Positions 7,430-14,064 are shown, numbered from the stretch's first letter. The stretch: DNA of 24,602 nt from JAUREX01 sp964472135 (GCA_964472135.1 CAYYJB010000034.1:1-24602), one strand, 5' to 3'. Notes: a model not told the origin generated them from the sequence alone. Translations and numbers: made by a program.

Positions 7430-8647
7430 ATGACAGAGGCAAGCGAGATCCCGCAGGATGCGACGGCCGAGGTGCTGGCGGGCGTCGGCGCCATCGACCC
7501 TGCCGCATGGGACGCCTGCGCCTGCCCCGAGACGGCCGACGGCGGCCGACCGCGCGATCCCTTCACGACGCATCGCTTTCTGCACGCGCTCGAGTTGTCG
7601 GGCTCGGTCGGGCGGGGGACGGGCTGGACGCCGCAGCCCCTTGTGATCCGCCGGGGGGGGCGGATCGTCGCCTGCGCGCCCCTTTATGCCAAGGCCCACA
7701 GCCAGGGCGAATACATCTTCGACCACGGCTGGGCCGAGGCCTATGCGCGCGCCGGCGGGCGCTATTATCCCAAGCTGCAGATCGCTGTGCCCTTCACCCC
7801 CGCGACCGGGCGGCGCCTTCTGTGCGCGCCCGAGGCCGAGGGCTGGGGCGGGGCGGCGCTGCTCGGCACCGCGGCGGGGCTGGCGCGCGAGGGGGGGCTG
7901 TCGTCGGTGCACGCGACCTTCTGCACCGCGGCCGAGGCCGAGACGGGCACGGCGCTCGGCTATCTGCCCCGCCGCACCAGCCAGTTCCACTGGATCAACG
8001 CGGGCTATGCCCGCTTCGAGGATTTCCTCGGCGCCCTCGCCTCGCGCAAGCGCAAGGCCATCCGGCGCGAACGTGCCATCGCGCAGGGCTTCGGCGGGCG
8101 CATCCTGCAACTGACGGGCGCGGATCTGAGGCCCGACCACTGGGATGCCTTCTGGCGTTTCTATCAGGACACCGGGGCGCGCAAATGGGGCCGGCCCTAT
8201 CTGACGCGCGCCTTCTTCGATCATCTGCACCAGACGATGCGCGCGGACGTGCTGCTCGTGCTTGCCGAACGCGACGGGCGCGCGGTTGCCGGTGCGCTCA
8301 ACTTCATCGGGCGCGAGACGCTCTTTGGCCGCTATTGGGGCGCGATCGAGCAGCACGACTGCCTGCACTTCGAGCTGTGCTATCATCAGGCGATCGACTG
8401 GGCGATCGCGGCGGGGCTCGCGCGCGTCGAGGCCGGCGCGCAGGGCGAACACAAGCTCGCGCGCGGCTATCTGCCGGTGGCGGTGCATTCGCTCCACTGG
8501 ATCGCGGACGGGGGTTTTCGCGATGCGGTCGCGCGCTATCTGGCGGCCGAGGCGCGCGCGACGGACGACGACATCGAGGTGCTGACGGGCTATGGCCCCT
8601 TTCGCCGCGGCGCGCGGCCCGAGGAGGAGGACGAGGATGGCCGGTGA
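7430..8647 (+). CDS. FemAB/GNAT-like N-acyltransferase (COG3146, former DUF482)
   Basis: A 405-residue protein of the COG3146 family (FemAB-like, PF04339). Long conserved blocks are readable: the SHSQGEYIFDHGW-type segment (here AKAHSQGEYIFDHGWAE), RYYPKLQIAVPFTP, the basic stretch ASRKRKAIRRERA, DTGARKWGRPYLTR, and near the end YHQAIDWAIAAGL and RVEAGAQGEHKLARGYLP. The fold is a pair of GNAT-like domains. Members are predicted to transfer an acyl or aminoacyl group, but no substrate is established. The start ATG 7430 is chosen because it is the first start after the upstream gene's stop at 7407; the frame stays open further left into the previous gene. It overlaps phhB by 11 bases. Confidence 0.9.
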   Translation: MTEASEIPQDATAEVLAGVGAIDPAAWDACACPETADGGRPRDPFTTHRFLHALELSGSVGRGTGWTPQPLVIRRGGRIVACAPLYAKAHSQGEYIFDHGWAEAYARAGGRYYPKLQIAVPFTPATGRRLLCAPEAEGWGGAALLGTAAGLAREGGLSSVHATFCTAAEAETGTALGYLPRRTSQFHWINAGYARFEDFLGALASRKRKAIRRERAIAQGFGGRILQLTGADLRPDHWDAFWRFYQDTGARKWGRPYLTRAFFDHLHQTMRADVLLVLAERDGRAVAGALNFIGRETLFGRYWGAIEQHDCLHFELCYHQAIDWAIAAGLARVEAGAQGEHKLARGYLPVAVHSLHWIADGGFRDAVARYLAAEARATDDDIEVLTGYGPFRRGARPEEEDEDGR

Positions 8648-9017
8648 ACCGCTCGACAAGGCCGCCCGCGAGGCGGCGCTCCCGCCGCTCGGTGCCGCCG
8701 GCTGGGTCGCGGTCGAGGGCCGCGACGCGATCCGCAAGGTCTGGAAGTTCCGCAACTTCTCCGAGGCCTGGGGTTTCATGTCGCGCGCGGCACTGGCGGC
8801 CGAGGCGCTGAACCACCACCCCGAATGGCGCAACGTCTACAACATCGTGGATGTCACCCTCACGACCCATGATCTGGGGGGGCTGGGGCCGCTCGATCTG
8901 GAACTTGCGCGGCGGATGGACGCGATCGCGGGCCCGGCGGCGGTGCTTGCCGACCAGGGCGCCCCGATCCTGAGCCTGTGTGAGGCGCGCGCCGCCGGGC
9001 GCGGCACGGGCGGCTGA
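8637..9017 (+). CDS. phhB: Pterin-4a-carbinolamine dehydratase
   Basis: A 126-residue enzyme that dehydrates 4a-hydroxytetrahydrobiopterin, regenerating the pterin cofactor of aromatic amino-acid hydroxylases. The active-site signature is intact: EALNHHPEW with His60 and His61, then NVYNIVDVTLTTHDLGGL with His78. The N-terminal core (LPPLGAAGWVAVEGRDAIRK, KVWKFRNFSEAWGFM) is also typical. The family is usually near 100 residues; here about 25 extra C-terminal residues, Gly/Ala-rich, follow the conserved domain. ATG 8637 has a strong purine-rich ribosome site inside the end of the upstream gene. No phenylalanine hydroxylase lies in the window, so the partner hydroxylase is unknown. Confidence 0.93.
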   Translation: MAGEPLDKAAREAALPPLGAAGWVAVEGRDAIRKVWKFRNFSEAWGFMSRAALAAEALNHHPEWRNVYNIVDVTLTTHDLGGLGPLDLELARRMDAIAGPAAVLADQGAPILSLCEARAAGRGTGG

Positions 9018-9027
9018 GGCCATCCCG

Positions 9028-9047
9028 CTCGCCCGCACCCGGGCGAG
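9028..9047 (+). terminator. Hairpin just after phhB, without a T-run
   Basis: CTCGCCCG (9028-9035) pairs perfectly with CGGGCGAG (9040-9047) over a CACC loop, ten bases past the phhB stop. No T-run follows, so it may act only as a 3' RNA-stabilising hairpin or as part of a factor-dependent end. Confidence 0.4.
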
Positions 9048-9125
9048 GGTGAGCGGGGGATCGGCCCCCGGGCTTGCATGCCCGGCGAACCGAAGACGCG
9101 ACGCCCCAAAACCCCACCGGAGCGC

Positions 9126-9275
9126 ATCTCCGCCGGTGACCCGGATCGGCAATCCGGCGATATCCCCATCCGCGTCGCGCGCGGGGCCGACGATGGCGTC
9201 CGTCACGCCTGCAGGTCGGGCATGCGACACGCAGAGCACCACGGACCAGCGCAGCAGCGCCGCCACGAGGGCCAT
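9126..9275 (-). pseudogene. Possible remnant of a secreted thermonuclease (SNase-like) gene
   Basis: On the minus strand an ATG at 9275 opens a frame starting MALVAALLRWSVVLCVSHA, which looks like a signal peptide. It is followed by AIVGPARDADGDIAGLPIRV and then TGGDA. This resembles the start of SNase-fold nucleases, which read roughly as (V/A)RVxDGDTxxxxGxxxRLxGIDAPE. The key DGDT threonine and the DAPE residues are missing or changed, and after about 50-60 residues the frame shows nothing more of the family before it runs into the antisense of phhB. The next stretch, LRWGFGASRLRFAGHASPG, can also be aligned to the same motif, so the exact register is unclear. It lies 26 bases downstream of tRNA-Cys on the same strand. 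This is recognition by eye and is uncertain. Confidence 0.3.
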
Positions 9276-9300
9276 CGAGGGATGCGTGGAAGCAGGAGCC

Positions 9301-9374
9301 TGGAGGCGGGTACCGGAATCGAACCGGTCTACACGGATTTGCAATCCGCTGCGTAACCTCTCCGCCAACCCGCC
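9301..9374 (-). tRNA. tRNA-Cys (anticodon GCA)
   Basis: A 74-base tRNA including an encoded CCA end. On the minus strand the acceptor GGCGGGT pairs with ACCCGCC, followed by discriminator T and CCA. The anticodon arm reads GGATTGCAAATCC with anticodon GCA. The T-arm is CCGGTTCGATTCCGG. All arms fold without mismatches that matter. Confidence 0.96.
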
Positions 9375-9394
9375 GCTTGTCCCGAGGTGGCTCG

Positions 9395-9423
9395 TGCCTA
9401 GGCGATACCGCCGCGAGAAGCAA
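9395..9423 (-). promoter_or_regulatory. Predicted promoter of tRNA-Cys
   Basis: On the minus strand TTGCTT (9423-9418) and TAGGCA (9400-9395) are 17 bases apart, about 20 bases before the mature tRNA 5' end. The -10 match is weak. Confidence 0.4.
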
Positions 9424-9647
9424 GGGGGCCGTTACGGGCATGCGGTGCGGCGCCCGATCCGACCGGCTCGCCCGACATCGCCTGCGGGCGCGCCGGTCCA
9501 GGCCCCACGGCCGCCGGTCGGCCGAAGTCGGTTTCGCGGCCTGCCATCGCGCATCGCCTCGCGCCCGCACCACGGGGTTCTTCGCTGCAATCGGCGTTGC
9601 GGCGACGGATAGGGCGATGCGAAGGGCGCAGTCCTACCCGGCCGCCA
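9424..9647. other. Intergenic interval with no recognisable gene
   Basis: Between the promoters of the two divergent tRNA genes I find no open frame with a ribosome site or a recognisable protein, and no clear hairpin terminator. It may be decayed sequence. Confidence 0.5.
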
Positions 9648-9677
9648 CTTCCCATCCGCCCCCCGACAGGCTAGAAC
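9648..9677 (+). promoter_or_regulatory. Predicted promoter of tRNA-Ser
   Basis: TTCCCA (9648-9653) and TAGAAC (9672-9677) are 18 bases apart, 13 bases before the mature 5' end of tRNA-Ser. Each matches about four of six positions. Confidence 0.4.
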
Positions 9678-9690
9678 CCCCGCACCCTCA

Positions 9691-9778
9691 GGAAGCGTGG
9701 CAGAGGGGTTGATTGCACCGGTCTTGAAAACCGGCGACGGGCGACCGTCCGTGAGTTCGAATCTCACCGCTTCCGCCA
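9691..9778 (+). tRNA. tRNA-Ser (anticodon TGA)
   Basis: An 88-base class II tRNA with encoded CCA. The acceptor GGAAGCG pairs with CGCTTCC, then discriminator G and CCA. The anticodon arm CCGGTCTTGAAAACCGG carries TGA, reading UCA and related serine codons. A long variable arm (ACGGGCGACCGT) and the T-arm GTGAGTTCGAATCTCAC are intact. Confidence 0.97.
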
Positions 9779-9816
9779 TCATACATTTCCGGCACATCCA
9801 GAGACGCCCCGAAAAG

Positions 9817-9840
9817 CCCTTGCAAACAAGGGGTTTTTTT
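9817..9840 (+). terminator. Intrinsic terminator of tRNA-Ser
   Basis: CCCTTG (9817-9822) pairs with CAAGGG (9827-9832) over a CAAA loop and is followed by G and seven T. It is a textbook terminator 38 bases after the tRNA. The stretch 9841-9992 beyond it contains only small GC hairpins and no gene. Confidence 0.88.
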
Positions 9841-9992
9841 GCTCGCAGATCGTCCTGCGACGCCCCGAGAAAACCGGGGTATGCCGCGGTTTCTGGGGGG
9901 GCCTTGGGGGAGGGAAGATCGTGACCTGCCCCGGGGCCGGCTCGGACGATGCTGCCTCTGGTGCGCGTCCGCCGGCCTGCGGCGGTCGGTGC

Positions 9993-11243
9993 CTAACCCA
10001 GCACGACCTGCGCGTGGCGCTTGCGGCCGGCGCTGAGCTTGAGCGGGCGGGAAAGCTCGGCCGTGCCGATCATCAGCCCCGCGTCCTGCACCGGCGCGTC
10101 ATCGAGCCGCGCGCCGCCCTCGGCGATCAGGCGCCGCGCTTCCTTGCCCGAGGCCGCAAGCCCCGCGCGGACGAAAAGCTGCGCGAGGCTCACCCCCGCC
10201 GCGGCCTCGGCGGCGGGGATCACGACCGTCGTCATCGCGGCGCCGAGCGCTCCCTCCTCGAAGACGGCGCGCGCGGTCGCCTCGGCCGCCGCCGCCGCCG
10301 CCGCCCCGTGCAGCAGCGTCGTGACTTCGTTCGCGAGCACGATCTTCGCCGCGTTGATCTCCGCCCCCCCGAGCGCGCCCAGCCGCGCGCATTCGGCCAC
10401 CGGCAGCTCGGTATAGAGCTTGAGGAAGCGGCCCACGTCGGCATCCGTCGTGTTGCGCCAGAACTGCCAGAAATCGTAAGGTGCGAGCATCGCCGCATCG
10501 AGCCAGACCGCGCCCGCGGCCGACTTGCCCATCTTGCGGCCGTCCGAGGTGGTCAAAAGCGGGCTCGTCAGCCCGAACACCGCCCCGTCCGCGACGCGCC
10601 GGGTGAGGTCTATGCCGTTCACGATGTTGCCCCACTGGTCCGACCCCCCCATCTGGAGCCGGCAGCCGTGACGGCGGTAGAGTTCGAGGAAATCGTAGGC
10701 CTGCAGGATCATGTAGTTGAATTCGAGGAACGACAGCGACTGCTCGCGGTCGAGCCGCGACTTGACGCTCTCGAACGAGAGCATCCGGTTGATCGAGAAA
10801 TGCCGCCCGATGTCGCGCAGGAATTCGAGATAGTTGAGCCCGTCGAGCCATTCGGCGTTGTCGAGCATGATCGCCCCCGTCGCGCCCCCGCCATAGGAGA
10901 GGTAGCGGGCGAAGACCGTCTGCATGCTGGCGATGTTGGCCGCGATCTGGCCCGCGGACATGAGCGGGCGCTCCTCGGCGCGGAAGGACGGATCGCCGAC
11001 CTTGGTCGTGCCCCCGCCCATCAGCGTGATCGGCTGGTGCCCCGTGCGCTGCAGCCAGCGCAGCATCATGATGTTCAGAAGATGCCCGACATGGAGCGAG
11101 GGCGCCGTCGCGTCATAGCCGATGTAGGTCGGCACGACGCCCGCCACCATCGCGGCATCGAGGCCGTCGAGGTCGGTGCAGTCGTCCATGAAGCCGCGCG
11201 CGATCATCACGCCGAGGAAGTCGGATTTCGGGGCCTTGGGCAT
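9993..11243 (-). CDS. tyrS: Tyrosyl-tRNA synthetase
   Basis: A 416-residue class I aminoacyl-tRNA synthetase that charges tRNA-Tyr. The nucleotide-binding signatures are present: HVGH (51-54) in place of HIGH, and KMGKS (237-241) in place of KMSKS. Tyrosine-site segments are readable as YIGYDATAPSLHVGH, NYMILQAYDFLELY and QMGGSDQWGNIVNGIDL. The C-terminus from about residue 350 is an S4 RNA-binding domain (KEARRLIAEGGARLDD). The family normally runs 400-430 residues. Its ATG at 11243 is 67 bases from the divergent anmK start; a predicted promoter lies between them. No T-run terminator was found after the stop. Confidence 0.97.
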   Translation of the reverse strand: MPKAPKSDFLGVMIARGFMDDCTDLDGLDAAMVAGVVPTYIGYDATAPSLHVGHLLNIMMLRWLQRTGHQPITLMGGGTTKVGDPSFRAEERPLMSAGQIAANIASMQTVFARYLSYGGGATGAIMLDNAEWLDGLNYLEFLRDIGRHFSINRMLSFESVKSRLDREQSLSFLEFNYMILQAYDFLELYRRHGCRLQMGGSDQWGNIVNGIDLTRRVADGAVFGLTSPLLTTSDGRKMGKSAAGAVWLDAAMLAPYDFWQFWRNTTDADVGRFLKLYTELPVAECARLGALGGAEINAAKIVLANEVTTLLHGAAAAAAAEATARAVFEEGALGAAMTTVVIPAAEAAAGVSLAQLFVRAGLAASGKEARRLIAEGGARLDDAPVQDAGLMIGTAELSRPLKLSAGRKRHAQVVLG

Positions 11244-11277
11244 CGCGGGAACCGGGGTGAAGAGGGGTCAGGCGCGT

Positions 11278-11306
11278 GCTATAGCCGCCGGGCGGGCGGA
11301 GGAAAA
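11278..11306 (-). promoter_or_regulatory. Predicted tyrS promoter with palindromic -10 (GCTATAGC) facing anmK
   Basis: On the minus strand TTTTCC (11306-11301) and TATAGC (11283-11278) are 17 bases apart. The -10 is embedded in the self-complementary GCTATAGC (11278-11285), so the same bases could also serve anmK as a -10 on the plus strand, where no good -35 is seen. The predicted -35 overlaps the anmK ribosome-site region. Confidence 0.4.
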
Positions 11307-11310
11307 GGGC

Positions 11311-12396
11311 ATGGCGGGGCCTTGGGTTCTGGGGATGATGTCGGGCACCTCGCTCGACGGGGTGGATGCGGCCCTTCTGCGAACGGATGGCGAGGCGGCG
11401 GGGGAGGCGGGGCGGACGGCCTATCGCCCCTATTCGCCCCCCGAGCGGGAGGTGCTGCGCGCCGCCCTTGGCCGCTGGCCGGGCGAGGCGGGCGTGGCCC
11501 GGGCCGCGCGCATCGTCGAGGACGCCCATGCCGAGGTCGCGGCCGGCTTTCCCGAAGCCGAGCTTGTCGCCTTTCACGGCCAGACGCTCGCCCATGATCC
11601 GGGCGGGCGGGGGACGCATCAGGTGGGCTCGGGCGAGCGGCTCGCGGCCCGGATCGGGCGGCCGGTCGCCTGGGATTTCCGCAGCGCCGACGTGGCGGCG
11701 GGCGGGCAGGGCGCGCCGCTCGTGCCCTTCTTCCACTTCGCGCTCGCCCGCCGGTTGGGCGGGGGGCCGGTCGCGTTCCTGAACCTCGGGGGGGTGGGCA
11801 ACCTCACCTGGGCCGACCCTGCGGCGCCCGGGCCCGAGGCGGCGGGGGCGATCCTGGCCTTCGACACCGGACCCGCCAACGCCCCGATCGACGATCTGCT
11901 GCGCGCCCGCCGCGGTCTTGCCCGGGATGAGGGCGGCGCGCTCGCCGCCGCGGGGCGGGCCGATGCGGCGGTGCTCGCGGCCTTTGCGCGCCATCCCCAT
12001 TTCGCGAAGGCCGCGCCGAAGTCGCTCGACCGCGACGCCTTCGCGGGCTTGCAGGGGGCGGTCGCGCATCTCGCGGACGCCGACGCGGCGGCGACGCTTG
12101 CGGCCTGCGCGGCGCGGGCGGTCGCCCTTGGCCTGGCGCTGATGCCCGCCCCGCCCCGGCGGCTGATCGTGGCGGGGGGCGGGCGGCTCAACCTCGGGCT
12201 GATGGGGTATCTCGCGGCCGAGACGGCGCCGGTCGTGCCCGAGGCGGCCGAGGCCGCGGGGCTTAATGGCGACATGCTCGAGGCGCAGGCCTTTGCCTTC
12301 CTCGGGATGCGGGTGCTGCGGGGGCTGCCCCTCTCGGCGCCGGGCACGACGGGGGTTGCCCGCCCGATGCCGGGGGGGCGGATCGCGCGGCCGTGA
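11311..12396 (+). CDS. anmK: Anhydro-N-acetylmuramic acid kinase
   Basis: A 361-residue sugar kinase that hydrolyses and phosphorylates 1,6-anhydro-MurNAc to MurNAc-6-phosphate in peptidoglycan recycling. Family blocks are clear: the N-terminal phosphate-binding GMMSGTSLDGVDAAL, the middle AFHGQTLAHDP, then NLGGVGNLTW, AFDTGPANAPIDDL and the late ATP-site IVAGGGRLNLGLM. The start ATG 11311 is chosen because the alignment to the family begins there and GGAGGAAAAGG precedes it; upstream codons are the antisense of tyrS. It diverges from tyrS. MurQ, the usual next enzyme of the pathway, is not in the window. Confidence 0.96.
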   Translation: MAGPWVLGMMSGTSLDGVDAALLRTDGEAAGEAGRTAYRPYSPPEREVLRAALGRWPGEAGVARAARIVEDAHAEVAAGFPEAELVAFHGQTLAHDPGGRGTHQVGSGERLAARIGRPVAWDFRSADVAAGGQGAPLVPFFHFALARRLGGGPVAFLNLGGVGNLTWADPAAPGPEAAGAILAFDTGPANAPIDDLLRARRGLARDEGGALAAAGRADAAVLAAFARHPHFAKAAPKSLDRDAFAGLQGAVAHLADADAAATLAACAARAVALGLALMPAPPRRLIVAGGGRLNLGLMGYLAAETAPVVPEAAEAAGLNGDMLEAQAFAFLGMRVLRGLPLSAPGTTGVARPMPGGRIARP

Positions 12397-12403
12397 GGGG
12401 GCC

Positions 12404-12433
12404 GCGATTTTTCTTGCCAGACGGAAAAATCGC
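12404..12433. repeat. Perfect 10-bp inverted repeat, possible operator
   Basis: GCGATTTTTC (12404-12413) and GAAAAATCGC (12424-12433) are exact inverted copies around a 10-base centre. The two arms are AT-rich islands in a very G+C-rich region. The centre contains the -35 of the predicted promoter below and the right arm falls in its spacer. It could be a repressor or activator site, or a terminator of anmK, but no T-run follows on either strand. Confidence 0.55.
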
Positions 12434-12442
12434 GCCTATCTG
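12414..12442 (+). promoter_or_regulatory. Predicted promoter of the Gln-repeat small protein gene
   Basis: TTGCCA (12414-12419, five of six consensus positions) and TATCTG (12437-12442) are 17 bases apart. Transcription would start near 12449, giving an 86-base leader that contains a short G5/C5 hairpin (12494-12507). Confidence 0.5.
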
Positions 12443-12534
12443 CCCGCCGAAAGCCCGATTTCCGCCCGCATGGGCTGCGACGGGCGCGTCAGGGGGGGAC
12501 AACCCCCGGCACCAGAGGCAGCAAAGGACGACCC

Positions 12535-12717
12535 ATGACGACCGAACGCCAGACCCCCGCGGCCCCCGCCCCCCAGCAGGGCGCCCGCACCCCCGCCGCC
12601 CCCCAGCGCCAGCAGGGCGGCGATCACATCGCGCGCCAGCAGGGCAGCGACGATGCCCCCCGCCAGCAGGGCGGCGAGACGGGCGCCCCCCGCATCGGCG
12701 ATTGGGCCTCGATCTGA
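12535..12717 (+). CDS. 60-residue Gln-rich protein with 9-residue tandem repeats
   Basis: I do not recognise a family. The protein is hydrophilic and low-complexity, rich in Ala, Gln, Gly, Pro and Arg, with no Lys or Cys and no signal peptide or membrane segment. Its core is three perfect-period repeats of nine residues: RQQGGDHIA (25-33), RQQGSDDAP (34-42) and RQQGGETGA (43-51), with an earlier copy PQQG at 13-16 and a diverged end PRIGDWASI. At DNA level, near-identical 17-bp blocks start at 12607, 12634 and 12661, exactly 27 bp apart. A good ribosome site (AAAGGA, about eight bases before ATG 12535) and a predicted promoter support a real gene. It is likely unstructured. TfoX-domain gene follows after 40 bases. 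Confidence 0.6.
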   Translation: MTTERQTPAAPAPQQGARTPAAPQRQQGGDHIARQQGSDDAPRQQGGETGAPRIGDWASI

Positions 12718-12757
12718 CCTTTCGCCGGCGTGCGGCTGGTGCCAGAATGGCCCGGCC

Positions 12758-13093
12758 ATGCCGACCGCAATCTCCACGATCCGCAACCTCGGGCCCGCGA
12801 CCGAAGCGGCCTTTGTCCGCGCCGGCATCCCCGACGCCGAGACGCTGCGCGCGCTTGGCGCCGATGCCGCCTATGCGCGCCTTCTGCGCGCGGGCGAGCG
12901 GCCGCATTTCATCGCCTATTATGTCCTGGTGATGGCGCTGCAGGGCCGGCCCTGGAACGATTGCGCAGGGCCCGAAAAGGCCCAGTTGCGCGCCCGCTTC
13001 GATGCGCTGAAGGCCCGCGAGATGCCGAAGGGCCGCCCCGATGCGCTCGAGGCGGCCCTGGATGCGCTGGGCGTCGTGCCCGCGCGGCGCTGA
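12758..13093 (+). CDS. TfoX/Sxy C-terminal-domain protein
   Basis: A 111-residue protein made of a single helix-hairpin-helix-like TfoX C-terminal domain. The signature is IRNLGPATEAAFVRAGIPDA followed by LRALGADAAYARL and later YYVLVMALQGRPWNDC, which matches the C-terminal half of the competence regulator TfoX/Sxy; the N-terminal domain is absent. Stand-alone domains of this kind are common in proteobacteria and have no settled function, so a role in competence should not be assumed. There is no clear ribosome site before ATG 12758. It may be co-transcribed with the repeat protein. It converges with ndk, leaving no gap. Confidence 0.8.
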   Translation: MPTAISTIRNLGPATEAAFVRAGIPDAETLRALGADAAYARLLRAGERPHFIAYYVLVMALQGRPWNDCAGPEKAQLRARFDALKAREMPKGRPDALEAALDALGVVPARR

Positions 13094-13516
13094 TCAGCCG
13101 ACGAGCTCGAGGCCCGAGAAGAAGAAGGCGATTTCCTGCGCCGCGGTCTCGGGGGCGTCCGAGCCGTGGACCGAGTTCTCGCCGACCGAGAGGGCGAATT
13201 CCTTGCGGATGGTGCCGGGCGCTGCGTTCGCGGGGTTGGTCGCGCCCATCACCTCGCGGTTCTTCGCGATCGCGCCCTCACCCTCGAGCACCTGCACCAC
13301 GACGGGCGCCGAGGCCATGAACTCGACCAGCTCGCCATAAAACGGCCGCTCGCGGTGGACGGCGTAGAACTGGCCGGCCTGCGCGGGCGAGAGGTGGAGG
13401 CGCTTTTGCGCGACGATGCGCAGGCCTGCCTCTTCGAACTTGGCGTTGATCCGCCCGGTGAGGTTGCGCCGCGTCGCATCCGGCTTGATGATCGAAAGGG
13501 TCCGCTCGATGGCCAT
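13094..13516 (-). CDS. ndk: Nucleoside diphosphate kinase
   Basis: A 140-residue enzyme that equalises nucleoside triphosphate pools by transferring the gamma phosphate through a phosphohistidine. The N-terminus ERTLSIIKPDATRRNL and the active-site block ENSVHGSDA with His117 are intact, as are NPANAAPGTIRKEFA and the C-terminal EIAFFF segment. Length is exactly that of bacterial enzymes. The start is ATG 13516, with a GGGGCGGAA site just upstream; the longer open frame to 13597 has no family similarity. The stop is adjacent to that of the convergent TfoX-domain gene. Confidence 0.97.
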   Translation of the reverse strand: MAIERTLSIIKPDATRRNLTGRINAKFEEAGLRIVAQKRLHLSPAQAGQFYAVHRERPFYGELVEFMASAPVVVQVLEGEGAIAKNREVMGATNPANAAPGTIRKEFALSVGENSVHGSDAPETAAQEIAFFFSGLELVG

Positions 13517-13568
13517 GTTCCGCCCCGTATCCTGCGGGCCGGCCCCGTGCCGACCTCCTGCGCGGCGC

Positions 13569-13597
13569 GACCTAGCACGCGGGCCGGACGCTGCCAA
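13569..13597 (-). promoter_or_regulatory. Predicted promoter of ndk
   Basis: On the minus strand TTGGCA (13597-13592, five of six) and TAGGTC (13574-13569) are 17 bases apart. The -10 is weak. The leader would be about 46 bases. Confidence 0.4.
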
Positions 13598-13624
13598 GAC
13601 GGCCGGCCGCGGCAGAGGGCGCCA

Positions 13625-13957
13625 TCAGATCGAGAACGAGGTGCCGCAGCCGCAGGAGGAGGAGGCGTTGGGGTTCTCGATGACGAAGCGCGCGCCGATC
13701 AGCTCATCGGCCCAGTCGATGGTTGCCCCCGACAGGAACGGCAGCGACACGCGGTCCACCACCACGCGCACCGGCCCGCGTTCGAGCACGAGATCATCGG
13801 GTTGCGCGGCATCGAGCTTGATGTCGTAGTGAAAGCCCGAGCAGCCGCCGCCCTCGACCGCAACGCGCAGCGGGCGCGATTCGCCCATGGCCTCGGCGAT
13901 CTCTGCCAGTCGGGCAAAGGCACGGTCGGTGACGCGGGGGGGCAGGGTCGGGGTCAT
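13625..13957 (-). CDS. erpA: A-type iron-sulfur carrier protein (ErpA/IscA family)
   Basis: A 110-residue HesB/IscA-type protein that delivers Fe-S clusters to apo-enzymes. The three cluster ligands are present: Cys39 in VEGGGCSGFHYD, and Cys102 and Cys104 in the terminal SCGCGTSFSI. The middle contains the family core VVVDRVSLPFLSGATIDWAD. ATG 13957 is the first start consistent with family length; the ribosome site is weak (GAG motifs only). ErpA is my best symbol; IscA or SufA-type function cannot be excluded from sequence. It diverges from dgt across a 107-base gap with a TATA-like palindrome. Confidence 0.92.
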   Translation of the reverse strand: MTPTLPPRVTDRAFARLAEIAEAMGESRPLRVAVEGGGCSGFHYDIKLDAAQPDDLVLERGPVRVVVDRVSLPFLSGATIDWADELIGARFVIENPNASSSCGCGTSFSI

Positions 13958-13999
13958 CTCGGGATCATCTCGGGCCGGGTGCAATTCCTGATCGTTTCG

Positions 14000-14009
14000 C
14001 TTATATAAG
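14000..14009. promoter_or_regulatory. Palindromic TATA-like box CTTATATAAG between erpA and dgt
   Basis: A perfect 10-bp palindrome, the most AT-rich spot in the gap between two divergent genes. It can supply a -10 element on both strands. On the minus strand, a CTGGCA lies 17 bases upstream of TTATAT and could be the -35 for erpA. No convincing plus-strand -35 was found for dgt. Confidence 0.4.
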
Positions 14010-14064
14010 GCGCCGGGCGCGAAGATGCCAGAGCGCAAGCGCCCCGAAGCAGGAAGGTGATCCG

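Noticed and set aside
9078..9356. Plus-strand frame ending with a GTGIEPVYTDLQSAA-type sequence
   Set aside because: This is the familiar false protein made by translating the antisense of a tRNA gene (here tRNA-Cys).
9432..9797. Minus-strand frame with an AVRFELTDGRPSPVFKTGAI-type sequence
   Set aside because: It is the antisense of tRNA-Ser, a common false annotation.
9921..11597. A 558-codon plus-strand frame across tyrS
   Set aside because: It is antisense to an intact tyrS and shows no protein family.
12571..12677. Regular 27-bp-spaced DNA repeats, considered as a small CRISPR array
   Set aside because: The repeats are codon-phased, imperfect and within a coding frame; the spacing is far too short for CRISPR and no cas genes are near.
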